Assembly (NCBI GenBank): GCA_973895155.1
Contig: OZ316897.1
Span: forward strand, 20,212,001 to 20,276,000
DNA length: 64,000 nucleotides
Source: Marsupella aquatica
Lineage: Eukaryota > Marchantiophyta
Reading direction: 5' to 3'
How positions within the stretch are numbered: position 1 is the stretch's first letter; the number at the start of each line of letters is the position of its first letter. Shown in pieces: positions 49,920-63,800 of the stretch. Under the pieces are notes generated by a model, which had not been told where the DNA came from, ran no database searches, and worked only from the letters and a program-made list of their open reading frames with translations. A program made the position numbers and the translations under genes.

Positions 49920-51819
49920 GCTTCAGAACTCAATGCAACGCCTCACGCTGACTGATTCATCGAGCATTTCCTGGCTTACGGTAATCCTTAGAAATCGAGG
50001 GGACGTCCCATTACTATCGCTTCTTAATTTCTTGGGTCGGCTTGCAGGGCTGCGTCATTTTTTCTGGTTGTCGCTTATGGACCCTTGGATTTATATTGTC
50101 TGCTCCCTGCTATTCTGGTGTTCGTGGGTAACTTGTAATTGATTTGGTGCACTCGACATGGGTGACTTGTAACTTGTATTTCAGTTGCTGCACTGTCACC
50201 TTTACACCTAAAAAACTAAAAAAGGGCTTATTTAAGTAAACCTAGCGGTTGGATTGCCCAACCAGAGACAGCCATGTCAATAGATTATTTGCCATAAACG
50301 TCTATATATAATTTTAAAATACTGCATAAGATGTTAGTGGATGAATGTACTACCACATATTGTCCCCAGAGAGCTGTTTTCCCTTCCAACCATTTTTCCG
50401 AATACAGGTGAGAACAGTCCCTCTGTTGGTTGCTCCGGGTGCCTGTTTTTTTAAGTTCACTATCCTTGGTGAAGCCATTCCAAAATTGTGACACTGGGTG
50501 TCACACTAATCAAACATATCCGTGATATTATGTTCTGGGAGACTTGCACCCGTACAGTCACTTTTACAAAGAGATGTAGCAAATATAGCAATCTGACGCT
50601 GGCTGAGAGAAAAGGGGGAGATGAAAATGATCCACGAACCTCCAGTGAGAGGCTTAGGGCAGAGGTCCATGTGCGAGCTAGAGGGCACACCTCCAGTTTG
50701 GCCGTGTCTCTACCTCGTCTCGACTTGTCCATTTATGGGTGGTGTATTTCATCACTTTGATACGGAACAAACTCCTACAAAAACATCAACAAAAATGAAT
50801 GAAGTGAAATACTAGTGTTGGGACCTCAAAGTATTCAAGTAGGCTAAGGTAGGATAGTCTGGACAAATACAGCAAAGATTCAAGAGTACATTCAAGAATA
50901 GTATACCACGCAACAGGTACAGTAGCTGGGAGGGGTTCAAAATACCAAAGCGAGGGAGGGAAGGCTAACCATGTATCAACTTAGTTTAGTTTTTTACAGT
51001 CTTTTACGAGCAAACTGTCTTTTGATCAAAGACCTGGTATTGTATTTACTTTTCCAATGTTGGCAAGGTTGGATTTTCAAGCCAAATAAAAGCTTGGGGC
51101 ATTTAGGTTGGAGTCATGTCTGATCGGGCGACTAGAGAGTAGTTTGACATGTGGTTTTACTTGGTTTTTGGATGTCCTGCCAGTTTGACCCTGACTTGGA
51201 TTTGGGATTTAGATCCTTGTTATTGCCTGGGACTTGTGAATTATAAGATGGTGGTCTGGCCCTTGCTTTCCTGGCCGGCCTCCTAGTGGAAATTGTCTTT
51301 AATTTGTCAAGGTGTTGTTTGCTTCCCCTCATCCCTGGGGTTCTTGCAGAATTAATAAATTAATAAATATAATCAAAGAAAATTAGGCTGGGCCTATCTG
51401 TTCATTCTAAGGAGTAGGGTCGATCATGAAAGTAAACTTGGCTAATATTATAGTGAAGAACTCAAGATTAAACTGGATTTTCAAGGGAAATAAAGGATTG
51501 GGGCCCTTTTACTTTTTATTGGGCTCTGATTTCAACCGGGAAAAAAACTCTTGGGCCCAATCGATCCCAGGGTAGGTAAATCTTTTTGTGAAGCTCATTT
51601 TGCCTGGCTTTTCTGTGCTCGAGGAGATTGCTCAACTTGGCAATAGAGGGGGGGCCTTTCAGCGAATTAAGCTGTTCACCCAGACAATGGGTCAGTCAGT
51701 GCTCGAGCAAAAAGGTTGATTTCCAGCACACGAACTAGCGTCTGTATGTTAGTAAAGTTTTCCGAGCAGTGCATGTACTTCCATCGAGTATCATAAACTA
51801 CAACAATCAGACAATCGAG
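49920..51819. other. Intergenic DNA, no supported gene
   Basis: No frame above 90 aa with a recognisable domain; no clear repeats. Confidence 0.45.
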
Positions 51820-54040
51820 GCGTGGTGCCCCTTTCATGTCGATGAATTCGACGCCCCGGTTCTTGGAGCGTATCCCTTATCGAGTCGAATCGAAGAATCC
51901 CGAACCCATGCAGAGCGTCGTTCCCTTCTGTGCGGGAGCTCCGACATATTCTGAGCGAATCAGACGGAGTGCGGACGATGTTTGGAGGATTTGCATTGCG
52001 AGCCTTAAAAGATACGACACTTCTAGCAAATAAAGCTCGGCCATCATTGTAGACTGTTCGACAACTTCAGGAGAGCTAGTGCTGATCTCGGCAGGTCGGC
52101 GATGCAGCTTGGAAGAGCTGAGCTGAGCTAGAAAGAACTATACTGTTGAAGGGCGATCGAGCAGTGAGTTGATCACTACAGTACAGTGAGCGAGGAGTAG
52201 CAAAGACGTTCGAGGACATGGCGGAGCCGAGCGCCGAAAAGGCACGGAGGGCTTCGTGTGGTAGCACATTTTACTGTTTTCCTTGATGCATATTGCGGCA
52301 AAGGCCGCAATATTGTGGCCCGATGTCACCTGGCAAGCCTGGGTATGCTGCTTCGCGTTGTATGGCGTGCGGATGTTCGGTGTGACGGCGGGCTATCACC
52401 GATACTTCTCCCATCGCACGTTCAAGACGAGCCGGGTGGTGCAGTTTCTGTTCGCCTTCTTGACGCAAACGAGCTCGCAGCGCGGCGTGCTGTGGTGGGC
52501 AGCGCACCATCGCAACCATCACAAGTTCGCGGACAAGGCGGGTGATGCGCATTCCCCGAGGTTGTATGGCTTCTGGTATTCTCACCTGTGGTGGGTCTAC
52601 TATCACATCTCCGATACCGAGTACAACCGAGTGCAGGACTTGGCCAAATTCCCAGAGCTGCGTTTTCTGGATCAGTACTGGCTTCTCCCTCCGATGGTCT
52701 TGGGCGCGGCGGTCCAAGCTTTACTGGGATGGCAGGGATTCTTGATTGGGTTCGTGCTGAGCACCGTGCTCTTGTGGCACGGAACCTTCTGTATCAACTC
52801 GCTGGCTCATGTGATTGGCACGCGCCGCTACGACACCGAGGACGATAGCAAAAATAGCCTGATTTTGGCTCTCATCACCCTGGGCGAGGGGTGGCACAAC
52901 AACCACCACCACAACATGCACAGCACTCGGCAGGGCTTCATGTGGTGGGAAATCGATATCACGTACTATGTGCTGAAAATGATGGAGGCGGTGGAGCTGG
53001 TCTAGGACTTGCGCGAGCCCAAGGAAGAGGTTGTCTCTTCTTATAAAACCCAGCCCAAAGCTGAGGCCATCAAAACTAGCTAGACAGTCGCTGTAAGTCG
53101 CAAAAGTCAAGCCGTGCTGACTGCAAATGATCGACTCGCACTATCTGGTTTCAGGGCGAGGGATCTTTGATTTACGACATGGTGTTGGCTCCCATTGATG
53201 CAATTGAGATCGATTTCAACACAGCTGCAGCAGCATCTATGCTATACATAGATCTGGACTCAACTAGGTAAAGAAATTCAGAAATCCACGTCATTTCAAT
53301 TCAAGGGGCTTGGAATTAATCTCAGGGGAAAACTGCCAAGCTTGTATATATACTATGGTGGTACTCTAGGATATATGGAGAATGGCAGTGAGACAGGTAT
53401 AGGTGTATGCGTTAGGAACCGAAACTGATGAGCTGCGCTGACTGGTTAGCCGCCCGCTATCCTGATGATCAGATCGTTCACGTGAGTAAAGCAGTAACCA
53501 GTTCTAGACGAAATATATGACGTTCGGACCTAGCATTCTGAATTCTGGAAGATTTTCCTGATTCAAAAAGCCTCCGTCGCTGGAGCACTGCATGCATCCT
53601 GCCTGGATTCACGTGATAACTCTCGTTCATTACAGTGTTTTGGATCTACATGCATCCCGTCATGAGCTTGATCATTCAGCTCTTAACAAGGCACAGAAAA
53701 GAAAGCACCAACAATGTTAAAAGGCAATTTGTCTCCTAAATTAAACGCATGGTCTAAATTAATTGAGAACATAGTCCCACTCTATCAAGTAGAAAGACGA
53801 TTCATGCATCTCTTCTTTCTTCTTCAGTTGACGAATTTCCGAGCTTCCAATAATATTCGAACCTAGGTGCATTGAATGTCTGAACCTTGGTTTGATTTTT
53901 GCCCTCTCCAAAGACACATTGTTCCTGAATGTGTGGCATATGTGAATGCCGATAATTATTTATTCTTGCGAGAATCATCCCCAGCGAGCGAGGCTTCAAC
54001 AATCGGTAAACCACTTGCAATGAGGAGTGAAGATCCAAAT
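51820..54040 (+). repeat. Inverted duplication, right arm (B)
   Basis: Reverse-complement partner of 41020-43530 with the desaturase pseudogene in the middle. Similarity is detectable from gtcgatgaattcgac (about 51838) to ccctctccaaagac and gagaatca (about 53905-53980). It lacks the tandem expansions of arm A. Confidence 0.9.
52219..53083 (+). pseudogene. Delta-9 desaturase copy with broken ends but intact core
   Basis: Close copy of the 42220-43101 gene. Lesions against the intact copy: one base lost just after GCCGAAAAG (about 52240), a TGG-TCG-CAC to TGG-TAG-CAC change (about 52261-52263) and TGG to TAG at 53003-53005, which cuts off the last 26 or so residues. Between the second and third lesions the frame is fully open (52286-53005, starting MHIAAKAAILW) and keeps all three histidine boxes (HRYFSH, HRNHH, HNNHH) and nearly all core residues. 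A shortened 239-aa protein is conceivable but would lack the first transmembrane stretch, so pseudogene is the better call. Confidence 0.85.
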
Positions 54041-55519
54041 TCGGAAGATGGAAAACGCCATGGAGAAACCCTTTGTGCTCAACACGGACGTCGTTATCGA
54101 TTACCCTTACCAGTTGTTCCTTTCCTGTGAAGTTACGTCCACTATATATTCGCATCGAGAAATGGAACGGAACGGAAAGACCAAGACGGAATTACAAGTA
54201 GTATGCGAAAAGACCAAACGATATCTAATCGATGTCTTTGACGCTTTGCCACAATTCGAATCACTCTGTTAAGACTTAGCATCTTGGGACCCCGTCAAAA
54301 TTCACAGGTCCAATAAGAAGGTTTTGATGGAGTTTACACGACGTTTGTAGGGTCCCGAGACTCATCTTCCATCACTCTTGAGAGACTTTTGTATTGGATA
54401 CATAAGAGTCAGTCGGAGGGAATTAGAATATTCAAAGTTGATGCTAGGACATTCCATAACGTTTCACCACGATGTACCTGGTAACCTCTGAGACCCAATA
54501 ACCCAATAATCTTAAGGCACTAGCCCAATTCCTGTGCACACAAGCACAAGCTTAAATAATCTAGATGACCATGCAGTTGGACTCTACAGGTTGGACGTGG
54601 AAAATGTACACACTGGGACGTTTAGGCCTATCTCATGATTAAGGCAAACTTCACCATACCAAAGGCTAAGGAGGCTTCACACATTTTTGTAAACTGACCA
54701 TGAGAATCCAAAGAATGAACAGGATTGCAACAGGAGTGCATATTACACTGCTTAGATGGAAACAACTCAAAGTTGATGCTTGGATGGACCATGCAGTTTC
54801 ACTAGGCAACTTGGATGGACCTAGTGGTTTTTAAATTGGGACTCAGCCTTATGATCATTTATACAATAATATATACTATTTGAATTCAAAATAAATCTGC
54901 GTACCCCCTCGTTTCTTTGGATAATTAGGGTAACACTATGGAAGACAATGAGAGAGACATGGCTTAGCTAGCATCTTTATAATTTTAATATTGGTTATTA
55001 TGTTGCTTTAATTTAGCCGCATTAAGTATAATTCTACTTTAAAACTCTACTTAAAGAGAATTTCTCGTATGCTAGGCACTTTGCTTCAGACTATTCAACA
55101 CAACACTGCCTCGATCTCGCATACTCTGTTCACTCTGCGTTAACTCGGCCAACAATTTTCAACAAGTACTGCAGCTGCTGTCGAGCAAAGCAAGTGGATC
55201 GCATGACATGTACTAACAGGATTTGTAAAAAATCTTCAGAAAGTTGATAAGATTTCTTAAGGTAATTGCTCCCGTTGACCTTTGTTGCCTTTACAAGTAA
55301 GCAGGACTTCTAATTTCAAAGGCCCTCTACTTGTAGAGGACATACAATGATAATAATACATCACATCATGTGCTTTTTGTTTCCAGATCGGTCAGTGGAT
55401 CCATCGTCTGTCTCAAGCGACGTTGGGAGCATAACTGGTACATTGCTGTGAGTCAGGCACTACTCTTTGGTTCTACTCCATGGAGGTAATTAACCATGGA
55501 AGCTGCCCTATTCTCACCG
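54041..55519. other. Intergenic DNA, no supported gene
   Basis: The plus frame 54027-54272 (81 aa, lysine/glutamate-rich) and minus frame 53802-54155 overlap the arm end; neither shows a known domain. Confidence 0.4.
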
Positions 55520-55920
55520 AGAACCGTTGACTATTCGCCGATATACACAAATCTTCCAGTGAAGACAGGTCCCGAAACTGTCCGGTAGATGCCTATCCTT
55601 AAGAGTTGGCCGAAATTATCTGGCAATCTTTGTAATCGTGTGCAGGTGAGCAGTTCCAGTTCTTGCAGAGAGAAGACCGAAACTCTCGGGCAGTCTTTCA
55701 AGACACTCGCATTCCTCCAGACGCAGCGACGTCGGTGAAAGTAAGTTCCCAAAGTCATCGGATAGCGCCTCTAGCCCCTAGTGTGGTCAATAGTTCGAGA
55801 GCCCTGAGTTGGCCGAAATTGTCAGGAATCTATGTAATGTTTCACATCTTACTAATACTAATTCCTGCAAGGCCGAGAGATTCCCGACGCTTGCAGGCAA
55901 TCGTCCAAGTCTACATAAGT
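55520..55920 (-). pseudogene. LRR relic of an HNL-type NLR
   Basis: On the minus strand [22 protein letters not shown] matches the LRR pattern of HNL2, and nucleotide blocks such as gaagaccgaaactctcgggc and gccctgagttggccgaaatt recur in HNL2 near 58550 and 58690. Frames are interrupted. Only LRR sequence remains. 55921-57861 holds nothing else recognisable. Confidence 0.75.
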
Positions 55921-57861
55921 TATACAATAATAATGTCAAAGTAACGATATTGCCAGACATAACTCGATTTCAATGGGCCCAAGATACTGTGGACCGTAGG
56001 ATCCTCTTCACGTAAGTTCCAGGGCGCTCTTGTTCTTCACCCCTTGGATCAAGGCTGATATTGAGAAATAATTAGTATATTTTAAGATAGACAAGACAGT
56101 GCTTCAATGGCGTTACACAGACTTACTGTCCATTCACGAAACTAAGCAACTTATCACCCTTCAGACTCAATTTGTTCGAACCACCAGAATATATTATCAA
56201 CTGTAGGTCTCTTTCCTTCGTCTCATTGTTTACAACTATGTGATCTACAGTACATGGTTGCTGTATTAGATTTTGATTCTCTGGCCTGGTCTGGTAAGAC
56301 GTGTAGAATTAGGCTTTTAGCTCTACTCTCGGCATACCTGCCGTTTCCAGGTGACTCTAGGGGTTTACTCTCTGTTGGGTGTTCTATGTATTTTATTGAC
56401 TTGCCCCTCGACACCTTCTCCCCAGAAAGAAAGAAAGAAAATGATCCTCTTCACATTAAAGTGTAAGCGAACACAGCCCTAATGAGACCTGACATCACTT
56501 CTGAATATTTTGGCATGATGAACCTATAGTGACCATTTCAGACTTCACATGAAAATGAAGCTTTACTAGCACAGATCCCCATCCCTCTTTGTGCAGAACG
56601 GAGTAGCTCTTCTGGGGCAATACCATGCGCAACCAAGCACAGTGAGAGTCTGTAGGAGCACACTGGGCCGGCTCTTGTTGCTAGGGCAACAATCCCCAGC
56701 ATTGAGGCTCCTACAAACGGCAGACAAGGAGATCGCCCATAAAACTATTTCAGAAATCAAAGTGTCAGTACTGCTGGAACAGCAGACATTACGAGCACGG
56801 GTTGTTATGTGAGGTTTTTTTCCAGTAGTTCAGTCAGATGCTATCATGCATGATGCATATATTCAGATAATTTCAGTAAGTTGTACATCTCCTTCTTGCA
56901 AGCCTTGATGATCTTCTCCATAGTTTAGACTCATTGTGAGTGTTTCAATGTTTGCTGTAGCTTGGTCTGTTTCTGACGTAGATGAAATTGGCCAGACGGC
57001 TACAACAGACACCAGATAAAGAGGTCCCCCCACAAGAAAAAGTTCAGAAATCAATCAACAGCTCGGACAAAATTGACAACAAGTGGCTGGAGCGTTCAAT
57101 TGGGCAAATTGAGATAAAGTGGAAACATTGCCCAGTTCACTGAATGGCAGACTCCGATACATGAGGAACGCCACATTGACTGATTCGTGATAAACGGCAC
57201 ATTTTACCCTAGCACAAGCTGGTTTCATTCCCCAATTCCGACTGTCTAGTTATGATGTCTAGAATTGCTTTTATTTCTTTCGAATCATGACATAGCTAGA
57301 GGTGAACAGAGACAACATTTTAAATGATTGAATACAGCCAAAGATTTGAGTTCTTCTAATTCCTTTCACAGACACATCCTTGCATCATTTTTGGAAAACT
57401 CTATACTATCTGTATTTATGATTTTCAGTTTTTACGTGCCTGCCTGACCTCATCTCCTATTCCAAATAGGGTTTCTCTCACCAAACACATTTACAATTAA
57501 GGATTTCCAAATTCTCAAAAATTTGTTGTTGTAACATGACATTGTCATTGGGCAAGAACAACTTACTCCACTCCACCACTTTGCAACAACTTCCTCTACT
57601 CCATCACGTTGCAACAAGCTTGCTTGTCTAGTTGGTAGACTAGTTGTTGCAAATTTGGAGATCAAGGTTTTTAGATTGACACATCCCATGTGCGCAGATG
57701 GGCGTGGCCGATCCCCGCTGCAAAGACGAGTGGCGTAGGTTTTCGCGGAGGCAGACATGCACCTGCTCACCCTCTGATCTCCCTGCGCATGGATGGACGG
57801 CCTTTCTATCCGTCTACCACCTCGCTTTGCTCGACAATCCCGAAGGTAGCTTTACTTCAGC

Positions 57862-60800
57862 TTAGTGAGAACCGGGCGCTCTGTCCTCGCCAGGGCATAT
57901 TCTCTGGTACCACGTTCCGTAACACCTATCGAACATAAGATCATTACCTTCACGAACAGGATACTTTTTATCGGACTGAATCCAGCCCAATCCTTGCATT
58001 ACCGAGTCAGAAAGGAATGGACACTCATGAACATGTAGCCCAAATCCCTCCGTCAATGCTATTTGGGAGGAATGGCCCGCTGCCGGTCTTCTCGTCTCAG
58101 TGCTTCTGTCTCCATGATGCGAGAAGTTCCTTCCCAAACTATCTGGTAGACTCTTCAATTCGCTGCAGCTGACGAGTATCATTGTTCTCAGGGACGACAT
58201 GCACCCGAAACTGTCCGGAAGGGTCTGTAAATCCCAACAGTTCCCAATCCGAAGGATTTCTACAGGCCCAAGGTTACCAAGTTCTTCCGGTAAACTCCTC
58301 GCCATTCTCGCCTCAACAATCAGTTTCTTCAGCCCTTGAAGCTGCCCTATGATCAGCGGGAATCGTTGCAACTTATCGGCTGATATATGCAAATATTCCA
58401 GTGAAGAGAGGTTCCCAAAACTGTCCGGTTGCTCCTCTAGGTGGGCGGCCTCATCTATCCTTAACGTCTTCAGAGCCGGGAGCTGCCCGAACTTATCTGG
58501 CAATCTTTGTAATCGTTCGCAGCCGACCAACTCCAGTTTTTGCAGGGCAGAGAGAAGACCGAAACTCTCGGGCAGTCTTACAAGACTTGGACAGTAAGAC
58601 AGACTCAGCGATGTCAGTGAAACAAAGTTTCCAAAGTCATCGGGTAGCGCCACTAGCTGACGGGCCACAGATATGACCAAATTTTCAAGAGCCCTGAGTT
58701 GGCCGAAATTGTCAGGTAACCTCTGTAAAATCAAACAGCTTCGTAGTTGTAAGGTTTTCAAGGCCGAGAGATTCCCGAAACTCGCCGGCAATCTTCCAAG
58801 ACGCTCACAGTCATAGAGATCCAAATATGTGAGGGCAGGTAAATTCCCAATGCTGTCAGGTAGGGCCTCCAGGTGCTTAGCCCCTTCTATCGTCAAGCTT
58901 GTAAGAGCCTTGAATTGGTCAATACTTTCCGGCAGCGTCTTTAGTTGCGTACACTCAAACAGCTCAAGTTCTTGCAAGGACGAAAGTGACTCAAAACAAG
59001 CAGGCAGCCTGTCTAGACTGTCACACCTGTCTAGATTAAGATATGTAAGGGAAGGTAAATTCTCATGCAAGCCGAAGTGTCTCACTTCTGTAGGCTCTTG
59101 ACACCTAAGGCTCAGGCCATTACGGACGCTCAACTCTGTCAGCGAGGAGAGGTGCCCGAATCCTTCGGGCAGACTTGCGAGCCTGACACAATCAAAAACG
59201 CTTAATGTCACCAGGGAAGAAAGATTCCCAAAAGATTTGGGCAGGTCCTCAAGTTCAAGCCCCGATAAAAGCAAACGTTCGAGGGCCGAAAGGTTGCCAA
59301 ACGAATGCGGCAGTGCTGTCAACCTGACATCAACCAACTCCAACCGTTTCAGTTGGTGTAGATGACCAAAATCGTCCGGCAGGCGGGAAGGCCCCCTTAT
59401 ATCATGAAGAGATAAAATGCGCAGGTCGCTGTACTTCCCCAATGCTTCAAGACTTTCCTCCGGCATCTGCCAGCCTCGGAGGTCTAAGAAAGGTAGATTG
59501 TTCATGTTCTCGAGACTGATAGGGAGGAGGGGCCGCTGCGGGCTCGCCCGACCAATGTAGCTCATCGGACTAAAGAATGTTAGTAAGCAAAGCTTGCTTG
59601 ATAAGATGTCGCTGGACCCTGCGGGTAATATATTCACCAGTTTCAAATACTTCAGTTTTTCCAACTTATTTAGCAATTCTAACTGAAGCTCTGGGATTTG
59701 ACTAAGATCATCGGCCCAGAGGTGCAGAATACTTGTCTGTGCTTGCACCTGTTGACAAAGTACATATTATATTAGCCTTCTTTTACCGAAAAGGTTCAAA
59801 ACATTTAAGCATCGATTGGATTCTTGGACTCGTCATTTAAAACAGATATTGCACTAGTGACTTGAATTTAATCCCTTGAGAAACATAATTTGGTACTCTA
59901 CCGCTTCGAAGAAAACTCCATAAACTTTTGGCATTTCTTCATCAAATCGCATACGACATAATAACCGGCAGTCATATTGGAGTCGAAGTTTCTGCTCCAG
60001 TACATACCGCATTTGCATTGAGAAAATCCACTGCTTCCGAACTTTCTCCAACAGACCTTAATATGATGGCCCCTTTGGAGAGATAATTGGCTAAATCACG
60101 GAGATGTTCATGCACCCACACTTTCTTGGACTCGATGTCCGTGTTCCAATTGTCATCCCATTCAGTCTTATCAACTTCCTTCACCATGGATGTCCTCAGC
60201 AAATTAGCCCACCTCGATTCTGAACATCCCCAAGCAGTGCTCCAAGCAGCAAGGGCTGTTTCTACGGGCTGATCAAAAAAATAAGTTCCAGCTTCGATGA
60301 ACATTCCTTGCTCTTCGGGCGACAGAGCATCATAGCTCACTCTCAATGCACTCCACACTCTGTCATTCCGGAGCCCATCAACAGATTGAGCTTTCGCAAG
60401 CTTTTCTAATGTCTCCTTCCAGACCCTAGCATTACTCTTGTGATTCCTTAGATAGCACCCCATTACTTCGAGCGTCAATGGTAAGCCGGCGCATTTCTCA
60501 ACCACTTTCTTCACGTTTTCTTCCATTAGACGATTCACCTTGGTAAGATCGTCCGGAATTCCTTCTTGCTGAAATGCATGATGGCAAAAGAGCTTCTTTG
60601 CCTCGTTAGACATGAGAAATTCAACGTCATATATGGCACAATTTGGAAAAATATTCAAAACACCCTTATCACGAGTGGTAAAGATCAGTCGACTGCCACT
60701 GCCAAACTCATCCAATCTAGGCAGAATTCTGACTTGACTTTCCGAGTCAACATCGTCCATCGCGATCAGAGACTTCTTCTTCTGAAGATGAGACCATTGC

Positions 60801-63800
60801 AATGAATTGTGGTCCACCCTATTTCCATTCCGAAGAAACTGGTTGAGTACCCAGTCCTTCAATTCGTGCACCTTCATGCCTTTGACATTTTCCACAAAAC
60901 ATGTGTATTCATATTGTGGAGAGATATTGTTGAATAGCTCCTTAGCAATAGTGGTTTTCCCGATGCCACCCATACCCACAATTCCAAGAACGGGAGTACT
61001 TGCTAACTTCTGTTGAACCTGGAAAACACGCCTCTCCAGAGCCGTAGGATAATCTGGGAGCCCATACACCGTTGCCTGGAATGATCAATACTATGCGTTA
61101 GGTTAAATGTAACTATCTTTAGGAAGTTAAAAAAATTGTCTGGAGTGACAAAGAATTCTCGGTCACACTTTCTTCCTCTACCTTGCTTGGTGGTGCTGGT
61201 AGAGCCTTTCTTCTGCAAGTATGGAAGCTACCTTATAATCAATGCTCTATAGTAGTCAGCCGAGGGACTCTGAAGTAGTAGAAAGCGCAGATATCAGCAT
61301 GATACAGAGATCATCTCTATGTCACAATACTTAGCAGCCCTCGGCTTAGGGGGCAGGTGCGCAGCAAGCACTTGACCGGAGGAACAGCGCTTGTAGGAAG
61401 AAGGGGTCGAGTTTACGAAGGACCGAGAATCATTTTGGTGGGACCCGTAGCGCGAATACGGTAGTGTGGAAACAAATTCAAATTTGGATCTTGACATGTT
61501 GGTGCTTTTTAACGGTAGGCATATTGCTAGGAAGTTGTGATTAGCAGAGAAACTCTAATGTCGTATACAGTACTCCTTTCTGACGATGGGAATCGCTCTC
61601 ATGGGAGTGCCTGATTGGAATAAATTCAGCTAGCGCATGCAATAACTCTATCAAAGTTGTATATTTTCAAATGTCTTCCACTTGTGTCCTACCAGAAGGT
61701 CTCTACAGCGCCTGGAGAAGCATTTGAAGTATACAATGCTAGGATTACAATTGACGTAAACTAGACGGAATGGACAACTTAGACCCTCATTTGCGAAGAG
61801 GAACACGCTTTGAAGTTTGAAGTAATCTGTCGAGACTGGAAAGAATGAGAAATATGCCTATAGTAGTTGACTGCTTCTGACAAACAAAGATAAAAACTTC
61901 TGAGCGTGAACGTTCATTTAATAAAATAATGGTTACCCGGGTGCTCTTTGTAAAGAAGCGACTAATTTTCATCAGCACATTACCGTCGTTGTTTTTTCTC
62001 ATGTTGATGGCAGTCGATACAGAGATTCACGGTAACTTGAAAGAGAAAAACATAACTCCAGCAAATACAATCTATATCAGGGATCGAGGTACTCACCTTT
62101 GAATCAGTTGCAACGCCCTCGAGAAACTTTGTCAGGGCAGAGAAACTTCTGCAAGTCTTTTCCATTGGCCTACAGACAGAGATGTGGTCTGCCCTTTCCA
62201 CAATGTTGAAACTAGTGCCATATCTTGAAGATGCTTCTTCAACAACTAAATCAATAAAACTACCCTGCAAAAAGTTAACCAAAGACGACATGTTACCATA
62301 TATAGCATAACAAATCTCCTTCCTATCGTCGACCCCTTGGCTGATCCTCTGCATGCTTCATGTGTAAACAAAAGTTAAAGACATATGAAGGACGATGCAG
62401 TACTGAACGAAGTCAAGATCACCTGCGAATTCAATACACGAGGTACCATATCACTACTTTTCTGCATGTGTAATCATGATTATCTGCGATTGCACGTTAC
62501 ATAATTCCTTTCATACTATCTTTCATAATTATGTTGACAATGCGTGAATCTTAGATTTTGAAGACACTGAGTAGGACATTCGAGGATCATTTGACTCCCC
62601 CGATCAGGGCCTCAAGTTCAAAAAGTATCCAGAACTCCAAACATGGCGACTAGAAAATGATGTGCTTACCAATCCCGCTTTATTTCACAATCCCAACAGC
62701 TCCAGGGCCATTTGACGCAACAAGCATCTACGCAGAAGTACATTACGAAAACTGTGGAGAGAGAAGTCCGCCTTCAACCCCAACTGGATACTTTGGACTG
62801 AATGCATGTGTAGAGGATTGTTTCCCTTAGCAAATCATAACTAAAATTGGCGAATACATACCTTTTTCATATCAATTCTTTACATCGAGTAGAAGTGGAA
62901 CTAGTTCTTACCGAATTGGTTTCAAGACTTTCTCCGACTCCTGCAATTTGCCACATCTTGTATTGTCCATCTTGTCCGCAAAGATTGTCGAAATCAGAAT
63001 TGACTCTTGCTCTTGGTGTACTAAGAGTTTTCACATATTCCAATAAGGGACCTTCACCCACAAAATGTTCAGCTATGTGGTCGGAGACTCCTTGATGTGG
63101 AGTAGAATAGAAAAATATCCCTTTTACATTTTCCAAAAATGCAGTTAGCTGAAAGTTTTTCTCAGAGTTCCGCTTCAAGCGGCCTGTTGTGCTTGATGCA
63201 TACACGCATATGTCCTTTATGACCAAGCCCCCAAAACTATGACCAACCAATACGACAGGGCGGCAGGGTTCTTGTCCGATCTTTGCAGTCAGCAGATCTG
63301 ATGTCAAGTTCTCACTTATGAGATGCATGTCAATCGTTCCACCTTCACAACTCTTAATAACACTAGCATCGTAAGAAACAGACAGAATGCGGGCATCGGG
63401 AAACTTCTCCACCAACCAAGTTTGTGGCCAAATGGAGGATCCGTCTCTACATTTCCATGTAGACAAATGGGCATCTTTATAATCCCCGTGTTGGAATCCA
63501 TGGAAAAATAAGATGTCCACGCTTGGTTCGCCCGGGCGGACTATGCAATTCGTACACAGAAGAATTCAATTGGGACACCTGATAACGCAAGCAAACTGGT
63601 TCAAGTTAATTCTCTGTCGACGATTTCGTACAAAATGCGAAATCAGCTGGGACAAGATTGTACAAATTTCAGAGATGAGAGACTGAGACGCGTCACACAC
63701 TGTAATCTTGCTACCCCTGTGACAAAAGAAGCACAGTTTAGGTCAAAAACATTCACAAGGTAGTATAGAGAGATCACCACCAAGTCTATGTTGGAAAGTA

